DNA from: Anisodus tanguticus
Lineage: Eukaryota; Streptophyta; Magnoliopsida; Solanales; Solanaceae
Reading direction: 5' to 3'
DNA length: 64,000 bases
Assembly: GCA_034509755.1 (NCBI GenBank)
Contig: CM067547.1
Location: 46,898,859-46,962,858 of the forward strand
Part shown: piece after piece, positions 22,573 through 33,802 of the stretch
Layout of the letters: each line of letters starts with the position of its first letter
Numbering within the stretch: position 1 is the stretch's first letter
Program-made: the position numbers and the translations under genes
The notes under the pieces: model-generated
Database searches by the model: none
What the model was told of the DNA's origin: nothing
What the model saw: only the letters and a program-made list of their open reading frames with translations

Positions 22573-25248
22573 ATCATAGATGTGAGGTAGACGAAGATTG
22601 TTGCCTTCTGTCGACATAAACCCTCAAAATAAATGTGAGGTAGACGAAGAGGCAAAATCACCTTTCCAAATTCCGTCAAGGGAATAACGAAAGAAGCACC
22701 GCTCCTCTAGAACTTAGTCACACCTACTTGGGTGATTTGAAGTTTATACAAAATAGAGGGGGGAGACAAGTACGTTGTGATCTTCATTGATGATGGTACA
22801 ACGTATGGAATCCTTTGTTTGTTGAAAAAGCAAAGATGAAGTTGTTGAAGCGGATAAGCGCTACAAAGCAGAAGTTGGAAATCAACTAAGTCTATAGATT
22901 GCGAAATTCGTAGTGATAGAGGGGGAGAATGTGAAGCATCGTTCATTAAACGACTGTTCATTTCTCACCTCAGTCCAACGGTGTTAGCCAAGCTCAAAAT
23001 CATACGCCCAAATTATGTAGGGTGGCTTGGTAAAAGTTGGAGTACTGAAACAGGTCAAGTTGTACCTAAGACTGTAGATTGCATATCCACTGGATCTGCA
23101 AATAACAGTAGTGTTGATCGCCTCTTGGTGTCAAAGAATGCTGAATTCTTAGAAGATAACTTTCCTTTTAAAAAAAGGAAAAATGAGTAATTGCTCAAGG
23201 TTAACAAGAACCCGCGAGGGACTGACTGTCCGGAGCTAGACGTTCCGTATCTACAGGACTCGAAAGTTGCTGGCTATTCGGAACTTAATATTCCAGATCT
23301 GCAGAACTCAGGGATTCTAGATGTTGAACCGAGACGGAGCAAAGAAGGGGACAAAGACTTATTCCAGTCCTTCTAGCTTGTATGGTTAAGAATGAACCAT
23401 GAACAATTAACAAATAATTGTCATCTCCAAAAGCGCTGCTTTGGAAAAAATCTAAAGAAAGAAATATATTCCATCATATAGAACCATACTTGTGTAATGG
23501 TTGATCTTCCTCCGGGAAAAGAACCTTTGGGTTGTAAAATGTGCTCCCCTGTGAGTAGCTTAACATCTAGGGCCATTGCAGTCTTGCGTGGCATGGATGT
23601 TGAAACAGCCTTCCCAATCGGAGAGTTGGAAGAAGAGAATCAGAGTTGGTTTGCTAGATTGTTGGGCTTCTTCCTGAACTTTTATTTTGGTCCCTGAAAT
23701 GTTTACATTTTGGTCCTGAAAGTTTCAGATAAAACGAAACAATGAATCGACCACGAAACATTGACTCGAAGTTAGAAAGCCAACAGTTGGAAAACCAACA
23801 ACGATCGAAAGTAAAAGTCATATTGAAACAAAGTCTCGATATGAAAGATATGGGTATCACAGATGACATCTTAGGAATTCGATTTCTAAGACATCTAACG
23901 GACTGGTCGATAGTTGACAATCTCGTTGAAGCCACCAATGGATATGAATCATAGAACTGATTAGAACCATGGTGCACCCATAAACAAGGAGCGATATGCT
24001 CGGGTCACGTGTAGTTCAATGTATTGTACACACTACAACTGACCGGTATCGTCCTACAAAGCCAGATCAGTTGAACTAAGATTCACTGATGATCTTAATA
24101 CATGATCAATAGAAGGTGTTAAGTCGGATATGACGATATCTGAATTATTCGCTTATCTACAGATTACGTATTTCGGATGTCCGGCGGTTCGGGAGAACAC
24201 GGTGATGCAAACTAGACATCGATCCGAAGAACACCAAAGCCACAAGTAAATGTGTATGGTGGGTCTTAGAAAAACCTCTAAGCAAACTTGCATCGACCGA
24301 TTCATGATGGAATCAGAGTTTATCGCTTTATACAAAGCATGAAAGAAGTTGAGTAACTTCATGACTCCTTAGAGGACGTCCCTTATTGGGAGAAACCCGT
24401 GTCTTCGACAGTTATACACGTGGCTAGCCGGTCGGCTTCGGGAAGGACACGGATGACGGCGTCGGGCATATCTGTCAGGATCTGTCAGGAGACATAAGAC
24501 CGTATGGCAGTTGATCATCACGGGTGTCACTTCCTTGTTTACTAACTAAGGGACAACCCAGAGATCAAGTGTTCTGCCTGTCTAGGGGAATGGGCGTAAA
24601 ACCAAAACAATACGAACCTTTGCGGTGGAAACCCAACCATACTGAATGGAGATCCCAAGAATTTTGGTTCAATGGGAAAACTAAGCGGCAAAAGGTTCAG
24701 TTGAGCGCTTCGGTGGAAGCAAGAAGTACTTCGGATGATGATTTCTGTACGGAAACATGAATCCAAAGCTGTTCCCGCGATAGACATTAAAGTGCTACCT
24801 GCATGGTGGGTAAAGGTTAAGCTTCCAAACCTTTAACGATCCTCAAATGGTTGAGGTTAAGGTTGGGGAAACGTTTAATGATTTCTAACACTTGTGAAGT
24901 GGGGTATAGCAGGATACCTTGTAGGAGATCACCTATTTAAGTGCGAGGATGGCCGTCTCAAATGAACGCACTTAAGAATCCAAGTGTGTCCAAGGCCACA
25001 ACGGACAAAAACGTAAGAATGAAAACGAATAAGAAGAGTTATTGTGTTGTTATCATTGTCTTGGCTTACACTAAACACTGACGGTTCAAGACATCACGTT
25101 CACCGCGCAGTAAGTAAGTCCGATGGTTTCAACTAGGGAAGGTTCAAAGCGGAAGCTACCACTCCTGATGCAATATCTTTTCGCTGAAAGATTGCTGAAA
25201 TGTAGGCACCTTGTGCGTACGCCACAATCTCTCTTTCATAGAGGGGAT
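22573..25248 (+). pseudogene. Inverted Copia copy, integrase to RNase H, decayed
   Basis: Plus-strand counterpart of 15744-18579, entered after a filler of about 26 bp. In order: integrase core (about 22740-22990; FIDDGTTYGILCLL, then GGENVKH-like VIEGENVKHRS, then SPQSNG-like LTSVQRC in a shifted frame), connection/RT (about 23130-23960) and RNase H (about 24190-24340; a GDAN stretch with the expected Trp codon now a stop, then TCIDRFMMESEFIALYKA). The polypurine tract GAGGGGAT lies directly before the LTR at 25249. The 5' LTR and gag are absent. Stops throughout. Confidence 0.75.
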
Positions 25249-26701
25249 TGTTGGAAATTTGCCTTTGGCGGGGAGATGCGTCCACCCATCTTTGATGAAT
25301 TAAACACTAGTGTTTCGCATGTTGGAGACCTTGTCTCTTCGCACATGCATGATCTACGAAGTGAGTAGATGACCGTAGGGCCAAGAATCGTTAAATTTCG
25401 TTGAGAAATGAAAGAGATATTGGTCCACGAAGTAAGGTGTTTGAGGCATGGAAATGTGGTGTGGGTCAAATCTACCACATCGGTGGGAATAGGAAGAATT
25501 GCTCTCTATATAAGTCTCTAATGTGGTAAAGGGTTTGGATCCTCAAGGGGTATCTCATGTGTTTAAAGGAGGGAAGACCTAGATGTGCTTAGGTTCAAGG
25601 CTAAGCCCACACGCGCGCCGCCGCCGCCCGCCCGTCCGGTCCGGTCTCGGGCTCGGGTCGTGGGCTGTGGGCTGTGGGCTGTGGGAACTTTCTGATATTA
25701 TCTTTTTGGATCAGAGGACTTTGCCAGATGTACAGTTTGATCCCAGAAGTTTCTTATGTACAGTTTGAGTTTGGTCCCTGAAGTTTAATATTTTACAGTT
25801 TGATCCCCAGAGTTTCTGGAAAGGTGACGGAATTCTGCCTTCCGTTGGACTACGTTTTGGAGCATTAAACAGCCATTACTTGGCTGATTAACTCTCCATT
25901 AACAGCCAATTACTTGGGCAATTGAACAGCCTCCTTCAAGACCTTAAATCAGCCTCACTAATGGCATTTAACATGCCATTTACAGCCCTTCTAATGGCCA
26001 TTAACAGCCGTGTTTGGGCAGTTGATCAGCCCCTCCTCCATGCTATATACTGAGCCTTTTTTGGCTCAATTCGGGAGCAGCAAACAGGGACAAAACAGCC
26101 AGAAAACTGAATGAAAAACAGGCAAAAAACAGAACGAAAAACAGGCAGAAAAATCGACGGCGAAAACGAAGTGAGCAAGCGTGACGAAAATCGGTGAGCA
26201 AACCCACACATATACACAATATATACACTACGAGAGACACACTATATACACGAGAGACAAAAGAGAAGAGTATTGAGAAACTCTTCCTTCCTATTCCATA
26301 TCTTCAAACAAGTCGATTCATATTTGTTTTATTCGGCGGGCTCAACCTATTGGCTTTGTAGTGTTGAGATTAAAGTGTTGTTTTATCTTGGGAGACTATT
26401 GCCCGCTAACGTAAAAGCATACATACGGGGCAATCTTGTCTTAAGGATAGAGGGCTATCCTCGACTCAACACACAACGTTGTAACCATCCAGATTTAGTT
26501 GTTTCTTTATTTCAGGATATCAACATTCAAGACACAACAAACTTGCGGCAGTTCTCAACATTGGCTTTGCAAGGTGATCAAGATTCAAGACACAACACAC
26601 ATGCGGCACTTTTGAAGATTGACCATTTATTTATCCTTTCGAACATTTATAATAGTTATTACTTCCCGTACTGCTCTATAAAGTACAATAGAGTACCAAC
26701 A
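25249..26701 (+). mobile_element. TORK-like Copia 3' LTR of the inverted copy
   Basis: Bounded by TGTTGG and CCAACA, 1453 bp, about 180 bp longer than LTRs 1 and 2. The extra length lies mainly in the block of short repeats (25860-26040) and the region after it. The GC-rich block (25610-25680) is shared with the other LTRs. The next bases are GTAAT; because the 5' end of this copy is missing, the target-site duplication cannot be confirmed. Confidence 0.8.
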
Positions 26702-27445
26702 GTAATTGGGTTGGATTCCTTCCACTACTCAAATCGTATGGCCCTTAATTCATCATTTCATATAGGTCCAGCGGGTAAAAGAAATAAGAATAATTAGAGA
26801 AAAGTATATATATGGAGTGCCATAGTTTTCATGATCATGTTACTTGGAATAAAGTGAGGACCACTTTTTCATGTTTTTTAATAATAAAAAGTAAAAGACA
26901 ACCTAAATATGCTGCCATCTCTCCACTTTTTTTTTAATGTCTGTTAGCTTACTATTACAGTGTAGACAAACATATATTGAACCATCCACTGATGTAATAT
27001 AATGGTTGAAATCTTACGCCCTTAATTAAATGTAAGAAAATAAAAAAACTTTCAATACATATAGTTTTTTTTTATCCCTTTAGAAGGTTTATCTCCCTTA
27101 GCGAATTCATAGGTGTTTCCTTTAAGCTAACTGAAAGATGTTTTTAACATAGTAGGTTATTGTTTCTTTAAGTCTAAGTTGAAAGGATTTTTCCTAAAGG
27201 TCTCGCACCATCATACACCTTATATGTATTTTTTTCTTTTCTTTTTATCTATCAATATGTGACTTTGTTCGAGACTCAATATTAACCCCCCCCCCCCTTC
27301 GAATCAAGTTCTACATGGTCTCTAAGGCTGCGAATTATTAGGATAAGTCAGCCCAAATATACTCATAATATAATGTAATATTATCCGCTTTATGATATTT
27401 TCTCAGATATTTTAAAAGGTCTCACTTTAAGAGTATCTCTACATG

Positions 27446-27476
<31 letters not shown>

Positions 27477-29697
27477 TGGTCTTGCTAACATACTTCATGA
27501 AGGTAGTATGTTAGCATCCTCTCCACTTTTTAGTTCACTTAAATGCCCTTAAATTTTAATTATCATATCATTGGTTTGAGGGGCTTTTTCGTCTCCCCTC
27601 ACCATCTCTCCATGGATTGGCTAGAGATATCATTTCGCATTACATGTTTTGTAGCAATAACTTTAACAGATTAAAATCAAAGTGCAATGTAACCCACTGT
27701 ACTAAAATGGAAAAGGAAGGCAAAATGAGCAGATTATATTTATAGTGACACAAGTTTAAGCATCAATTTCTCAGCTTCTAAAGCTTTTGACGTAAACAGG
27801 TAAAATATTTATATTGATACACCCTTTTTCAATCTTGCAACCTACATAAATAATAAAATTTTATAATATTGAAAAACAAGTAAAAAGTTATTTAATTGTA
27901 TAAAAAAAATATCATCAGTGAATATTAGTTAAACTCTTGTATGTAATAGTAGGTTCGTGTGTAATGTTATACTTCTAGAAGTTTAACTTATATGCACGAT
28001 CAATGTAAGTAATATTTGCATCATCGGGCTATCTTTACCTATTGTAGCAGATAATCTCTCTTATTTTTAAAATCACAAATTCCACACTTTATATAGGCAT
28101 ACTTATAAATATAATTTAATAACTTAATAGTGTAACATAATTCTTACCTAACTATGTATATAATTTAAACTCATATTTAATCTGGTGATAAATTAATTAA
28201 TATGTATAATAAATACTTATCTATAATGATCTTATACATGATATAATTATAAGACTATCTTTAACACAATCAATACAAAGTTAAAAAAAAAAGGGGGGCG
28301 AGGGGGGATGACATGCTAAAAGAAGCAAGTGATCAATGATGTGTTTAATTCAGCAAACAGAATTGACAGAACCATATAATTTGGCATTTAGCAATATTGG
28401 ACTCCATAAAGTCAAAAGTGGTAATTGCATTTTTACTGTTTTTAACATATGATTTATATTAATATCATAGAACATGGTTTTGTCTGCAATGTGCTTTGCT
28501 CTCATTATGATTTATAATGATTTTACCTTTGACCTTTTCACTTTTCAGTGCATCAATGCATTCAAAAAAAAATTCATTTATTTCTTTTTTCTCTTTAAGG
28601 TAATGTGGGTTGTGTGGTTCTTAAATAACAGTAATTAATTTGATATGAACAACAAGGATGAGGTACCATAATTGGATTAACTCAGCAAGCATTTTCCCAT
28701 GTGAAATTCATAATGACTTGCACAACAAACATAAACTCCTCTTACTATACTAGCTAAAAAGGAAAAGAAAGAGAAATTAAATGTGGATAATTCTAACAAT
28801 TTAACGTGGTTCTTTTATATTTGCCCAATTAAGAAACGATTGCTTAGAAGTGAAAAGTATTTACACAAGGGGAACAAAATGTTTTTTACACAATTAATAT
28901 GGTTTAGTCGATTTTAAAAGGTTGTTTATCCTTTCCTTTTAGTACCCAACTTTTCCAAAAAAAAAAAGTGGAACTCCCACCCCAGGAGCCCCCACACCCC
29001 GGTCCGTTTTAGTACCCAACTTGAACTTATTTTCTCGAGTTACCTACAAGTACCTTTCATATTCAACCTCGAACGCTAAAATCTAGTATTTATAAATATT
29101 CATAAGGCATGACTGAACTTATAATTGCAAATGAATTTTAATGTTTGAAAACATCAAACAACATTAATGTGTGTTCAAATCAAACTCATATAAACTTAAG
29201 TGGAAAAAGTGGGAGGACTAATAAGGTTTTATGGTTGCGTACTAAGTACTCTTTCATTTTTAATCAAATGTTTCGAGTTCGAGACATACTGAATATGGAA
29301 TTACCTTTATCAGGGAGTGTTTTATCCAGTGCAAATACCGACCACCTGGATTTGAATTATAATTTCTTGTCTATAAACTCATGTAACAACGCAAATTTAA
29401 ATTTGTCTAATCAATTGGTCATCCTAATTGTAGAATTTAAGGAAGTGAAATGTTTATAATTTTTCCTAAGGAGCATTTCATACGACTTTACAAACACGTG
29501 GGTTCCACAAGGTATTATTTTAGCAAATTTGAAAAGGCCGGCTGGGAAATAAACCGGCCAAATGGGACCCATTATACGCTCCTTGTAGGACCGATGTCCA
29601 GACCTGCTTGCTTCGGTTCCGAGCCACTACTTTGAATTTTTCGAACGTTAATTTGTGCCAATACCTTTTTTTATATTTCTCTTTAAACTATTATAAA

Positions 29698-29793
29698 AGG
29701 CAATCTGATTCACTAAGTTCTCGCGCGGAGTTTGGGGAAAAATTCGACCATAAAAGTTAATTATACGCAGTCTTACTTTGCATTTTTACATTA
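29698..29793 (-). mobile_element. Degenerate SINE fragment
   Basis: Reverse complement resembles the 3' half of the SINE at 45969-46142: the order of GCAGTCTTACTTTGCATTT, CACTAAGTTCTCGC and GGAGTTTGGGGAA matches that element read backwards. Heavily mutated; no A or B box. Confidence 0.4.
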
Positions 29794-30390
29794 TATATAA
29801 TATAATATTATTTATATTATACAAAATAATATTTCATTCATCTTATAGCTTCTTTGAGGAAAAACTACTTTTTCAATTTAGCAAAATAACTTCTTACTAC
29901 TACTAAAATATACTTATTTTTTCGTGAAATCTTTGACCAAAAACATACTATTCGCTAAATAATTATTTTTACATACTCAAAAGTTTGATCAAACGTACTA
30001 TTAATTTGTTTGACGTTATTTAACGTACACAAAATTTAAATAAAAGGAAACTTTTTTTACACAGTGAGATATCTCTCTTTGGTGCCATTTCCAAAGAAGA
30101 AAAACTTTGGCATATCTAAGATTTGTTTTTTCTTTTTTGTAATAATTCTAACTTATATCTCTCGTTGGTCGAGTTTGGCCTAACTTTGATTTATTTTTTC
30201 TTTTGTAATACAGTAATTCTTATTAGTTCTTCATTATTTAATCCAATCTTCCAACAGAAAATAGTTGAGATCGTAATTCAATGTTTGCTCCAAATTAAAT
30301 AACTTAACCATAAAAGTTGCAAACTAAAGTTTTGTAAGGTTCAAATTCCAACAAAGATTAAAGAAAACGTTAGTTGATTTTTTCTCATCG

Positions 30391-30613
30391 ATTCAAGCCT
30401 TGATGGCCAGAGTTACCCCTTACTTGTGTTGGTGGGAGGTAGCAACTAGTACCTAATAGAATTAGAGTGCGCGCAAGCTGACCCAAAAACGGTAGGTATT
30501 CCTTTCTATCTGTCTAAGTTTTGGTAGACGGAGTTATTCATTAGTTGTGCTTGTGCAAGATAGCATGTACCTAGTAGAATTAGATGATGTATGCGTAAGT
30601 TGGCTCAGACACC
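30391..30613 (+). mobile_element. Two tandem fragments of a second SINE family
   Basis: Two direct, diverged copies (about 30391-30492 and 30510-30613) share the order TGGccAGAGTTA, then a GGTAGCA-like block, TACCTAnTAGAATTAGA, GCGCAAGCTGACCC. The same 3' region occurs on the minus strand in the complete copy at 46619-46813. The tRNA-like head is missing from both. Confidence 0.5.
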
Positions 30614-32334
30614 AAAGAAAAAGAGTTACAAACTAAAGTTATCAGTAAATCACATGCTATTTAATTATAGTTGAGCGATAAAGGTCAAAATGCAAGACAC
30701 ATATCTTGGATTGAGGTTCAGCAATGGTTTGATTCAAAGTTTGAATAACCTTGGGATATTAATATTTACCAATGCTTTGATTCAAAGTCTGAAAAAGGCT
30801 AGCAAGTAGTGATGTAGTAAAGCACTAAGCCAAAGTTAGTTGTGTTAGTTATTGGATAATTTTTAATAACTATAAATCTGGATTTCTAGGTAACCGTCTT
30901 CAACAAACTTGTTGATTGTAATATTTTACCCACTAGTGAGTTCAAATGAAGTTGGAATCACATTTCACTTAAAAAAAATAGAAATTAAACGAAAAAATAT
31001 TCTATCGGTAAACAACAAAAGTCCGCTGCTATTTGATGACGAATTAAAAAAGATCTTGTTAGCTATGAATTAGTTAGCGACGGATTAACGACGATTTGTA
31101 ATCTCCCCAATATAGTGAACTAACATGAATAGAAGACATGACAAAAAAAAAAAAAAAAAAAAGGAAATTAAAGAGCCACCATAGAAAATTCAAGAGAAAA
31201 TTAAGAATCAAAGAAGAAGTACCTTGCAAGAAATTAAAGGGCAAATTCCAAAGATAATGTATATAGTATAAAATGAAGCTAGCATTCTTCTTTCATCTTA
31301 GCAACAAAGCAACTTGAAAATTAGCAATTTTCTTCATCTGTTTGCATGGAGAGAGTGATAGAAATATGTAGCAAATGCAATATATAGTCAATAAAGTGTA
31401 TCTTTGAAATCCTTTTCTTTTAAATATCAGTGGAGGGAAAAGGTTTCTCTATTCAAATTCTTTTTCTTTTTATTACTATTATAGAATATCACAATCTTTT
31501 TTCTTCACATAGTTAACAAGGGAGAGACAAATCTTAGGTCAAATTTTACTATATTCATTAAACTCACCTTCCAAGATTTCATTTCCAACCATTTAAATTA
31601 CTACACGACAAATAGTCACACTTTTAGTCATCCTGCAATATTCGAAGCCTACTGTCTCGACTAACCAAATCTCTCGTGATAAGCCTAACAAATTGTCACT
31701 CTAAAATCCAAAAACACATTTAAAATGTTTTAAAAAATAATCTATTACCGGAAGAATAATTATAGAGAATAAAATAGCCCCATTCCCAAAAAAAAATTGA
31801 CAAAAGAACTACCAGGTTGAAACTCAAAAGAATTAGAAAAAAATGTAGGACAAATGCAAATATAAAAAAAATGAACATAGATGTTTGGAATGCATTTAGG
31901 TTGCTCCATGTTCCTATATTCTAGCTTAGAGTCCTAAATAGCTAGTTTAGAGTTTCTGTTAAATTCTTGTTTTATTACAAATGAAATACTAGTGTAGCTA
32001 AACAATCTAAGGAACGCTAACTTTAGGAAGTGAAATAAAGTGTATTTTAGAAATATTTTTCTTCATAAACATTAAATCCTTTTCTTTATTCTATTGACGC
32101 TCCTTACGGTCCTTAAATTTATCTAGTAAATTTTATTTAAATGTTTTAATTATGACATATTTTAATTGAAAGTTGAATACATGATAAAGTATTTTTATTA
32201 AATACATTCCGCTTTAATTTTAAAAAGATTTTTGCGTGTGTTCGCAAATGTCTATTACATAAATAAGTTAACCATCACCTCATTTGATTATTTACATCAA
32301 TAAGAATAAACATATATTGGGCTAATGTGTATAC

Positions 32335-32760
32335 TCCTTCCATCCTAAAATAAGTGTCGTTTTAATAAAAAAAATTATCTCAAAATAATTATTGCTTTTG
32401 AAATTCAAAATAATAGTTGATAATTATTTTCAATTATACTCTTATATGAAAGAATTATTTCTTCTTAATAATGCTTAATTTTCAAGAAACATCTAATTAA
32501 TAGGGGCAACTTAGTAAATAATCCTTCCGTCTCAAAAATATTGTCTTAGTTTGACTTGACACGAAGTTTAAAAAATAAATGAAGACTTTTGAAATGTGGT
32601 CCAAAACAAGATTTAAATATTTGAGTGATTGTAAATCATCTCATAAAGTTAAATTATTTCTAAATATATAAATATCTCAATCTTTTTAGAATAAACTAAT
32701 AAGAAAAGTAAGAGCACGGAGAAAATATATTATATTTATTAATTTTCTTAATAGACGCGA
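32335..32760. mobile_element. Two Stowaway-like MITE remnants
   Basis: ATACTCCTTCCATCCTAAAA (32333-) and AATCCTTCCGTCTCAAAAAT (32521-) resemble the CTCCCTCCGTCCC terminus of plant Stowaway (Tc1/mariner) MITEs. The interior is A/T-rich with the usual TTTGACTTGACACGAAGTTT block. Right termini are eroded, so the ends are approximate. Confidence 0.45.
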
Positions 32761-33224
32761 AAAGCCGGTGGAGTAACTTATGTAAAAATATATTAAAGAA
32801 AATGCACCACCTGAAGGACAATAGCGTACATTAACATGCTCTCATTTTAGAAAGCGGCAGAGATAGAAAGAGGGAAAGAGGTTCGGAACTAGGCTCGGAT
32901 ATATGTGGCTCTTCTGCACAAAAATTCATATTCCTTCCCTGTATAAAAAAAAAAGCAATTGCTTTTGTAGTTCATGTGAGAAGGGGCAAAAACAAAAGAA
33001 GGAATTTGGCCAGCACCAAAGTTTATACTACCAGCTTGTACTGTACAAGTGTATAGCTTACTACTACATAAACCTAAAAAAAAAATCAAGAAAATTTTAT
33101 AAGCCTATTTACTAGTAGTGTTATACCCAACAATTTGGTGAACAAAGTACACTTCTCTGTTAATGTGTATTTATATCTATATATCCCTCTTCTAAGCTTT
33201 CAGGGTCTAGTTGCAATTTGATGT

Positions 33225-33765
33225 TAGAGAATTTTGTTCCCATAAAAATCCAATCTTTTGAGAATTTTGATATTAAAAGAATTATCTGGGGTTTGTTTTG
33301 TTTCTTTGGAGAGTTGAGAATTTTGATGTTGGAGGGCTTGGTAGCAATTTTGTTGCCATAAAAAGCTGTATTTAAATCATCACATTTGGGTTTTTTTGCT
33401 CAAAAACATTATCTGGGGTTTGAGAATCTTGATGTTAGAGGGCTTGGTAGCAATTTTGTTCCAATAAAAGTCCAATCATTGAGAATTTTGATGTTAAAAG
33501 AATTATCTGGGGTTTGTTTTGTTATTTTGGAGAGTTGAGAATTTGATGTTTGGAGGGCTTGGTAGCAATTTTGTTCCCATAAAGATCCAATCTTTGAGAA
33601 TTTTGATGTTAGAGAGGTCTGGTTTTAAGTTTGTTGCCATAAAAAGCTGAGTTTGAATCATCACATTTTGGTTTTTACTCAAAAGGATTATCTGGGGTTT
33701 GTATTGTTTCATTGGAGAATTGAGAATTTTGATGTTGGAGGGCTTGGCTTGATATAAAAATCCGT
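33225..33765 (+). repeat. Imperfect tandem repeats in the kinesin 5' leader/promoter
   Basis: Blocks ATTATCTGGGGTTTG, GAGAATTTTGATGTT and GGAGGGCTTGGTAGCAATTT recur three to five times in varying order. A longer block containing GCCATAAAAAGCTG and CATCACATTT is repeated at about 33355 and 33638. They lie directly upstream of the kinesin start codon at 33803, so they are in the leader or a leader intron. A TATA-like stretch (ATATCTATATATCCC) lies at 33174-33188. Confidence 0.7.
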
Positions 33766-33802
33766 TCTTTAACGGTTTTGTTACATATTTAAACAAGAAA
33801 GA

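Larger units (their letters stand above)
26702..33160. other. AT-rich intergenic region, no gene supported
   Basis: No open frame here has a recognisable domain or plausible splice structure. Contents seen: a 12-C run (27286-27297), an (AT)n tract (27452-27476), a perfect 11-bp-arm hairpin (27484-27515), G/A-rich runs near 28285-28310, an A-run (31145-31163), and the SINE and MITE remnants listed separately. Confidence 0.5.

Noticed and set aside
26273..26797. Open frame of 174 codons
   Set aside because: It lies almost entirely within the LTR at 25249-26701 and shows no domain; the same sequence in the other LTRs is not conserved as an open frame.
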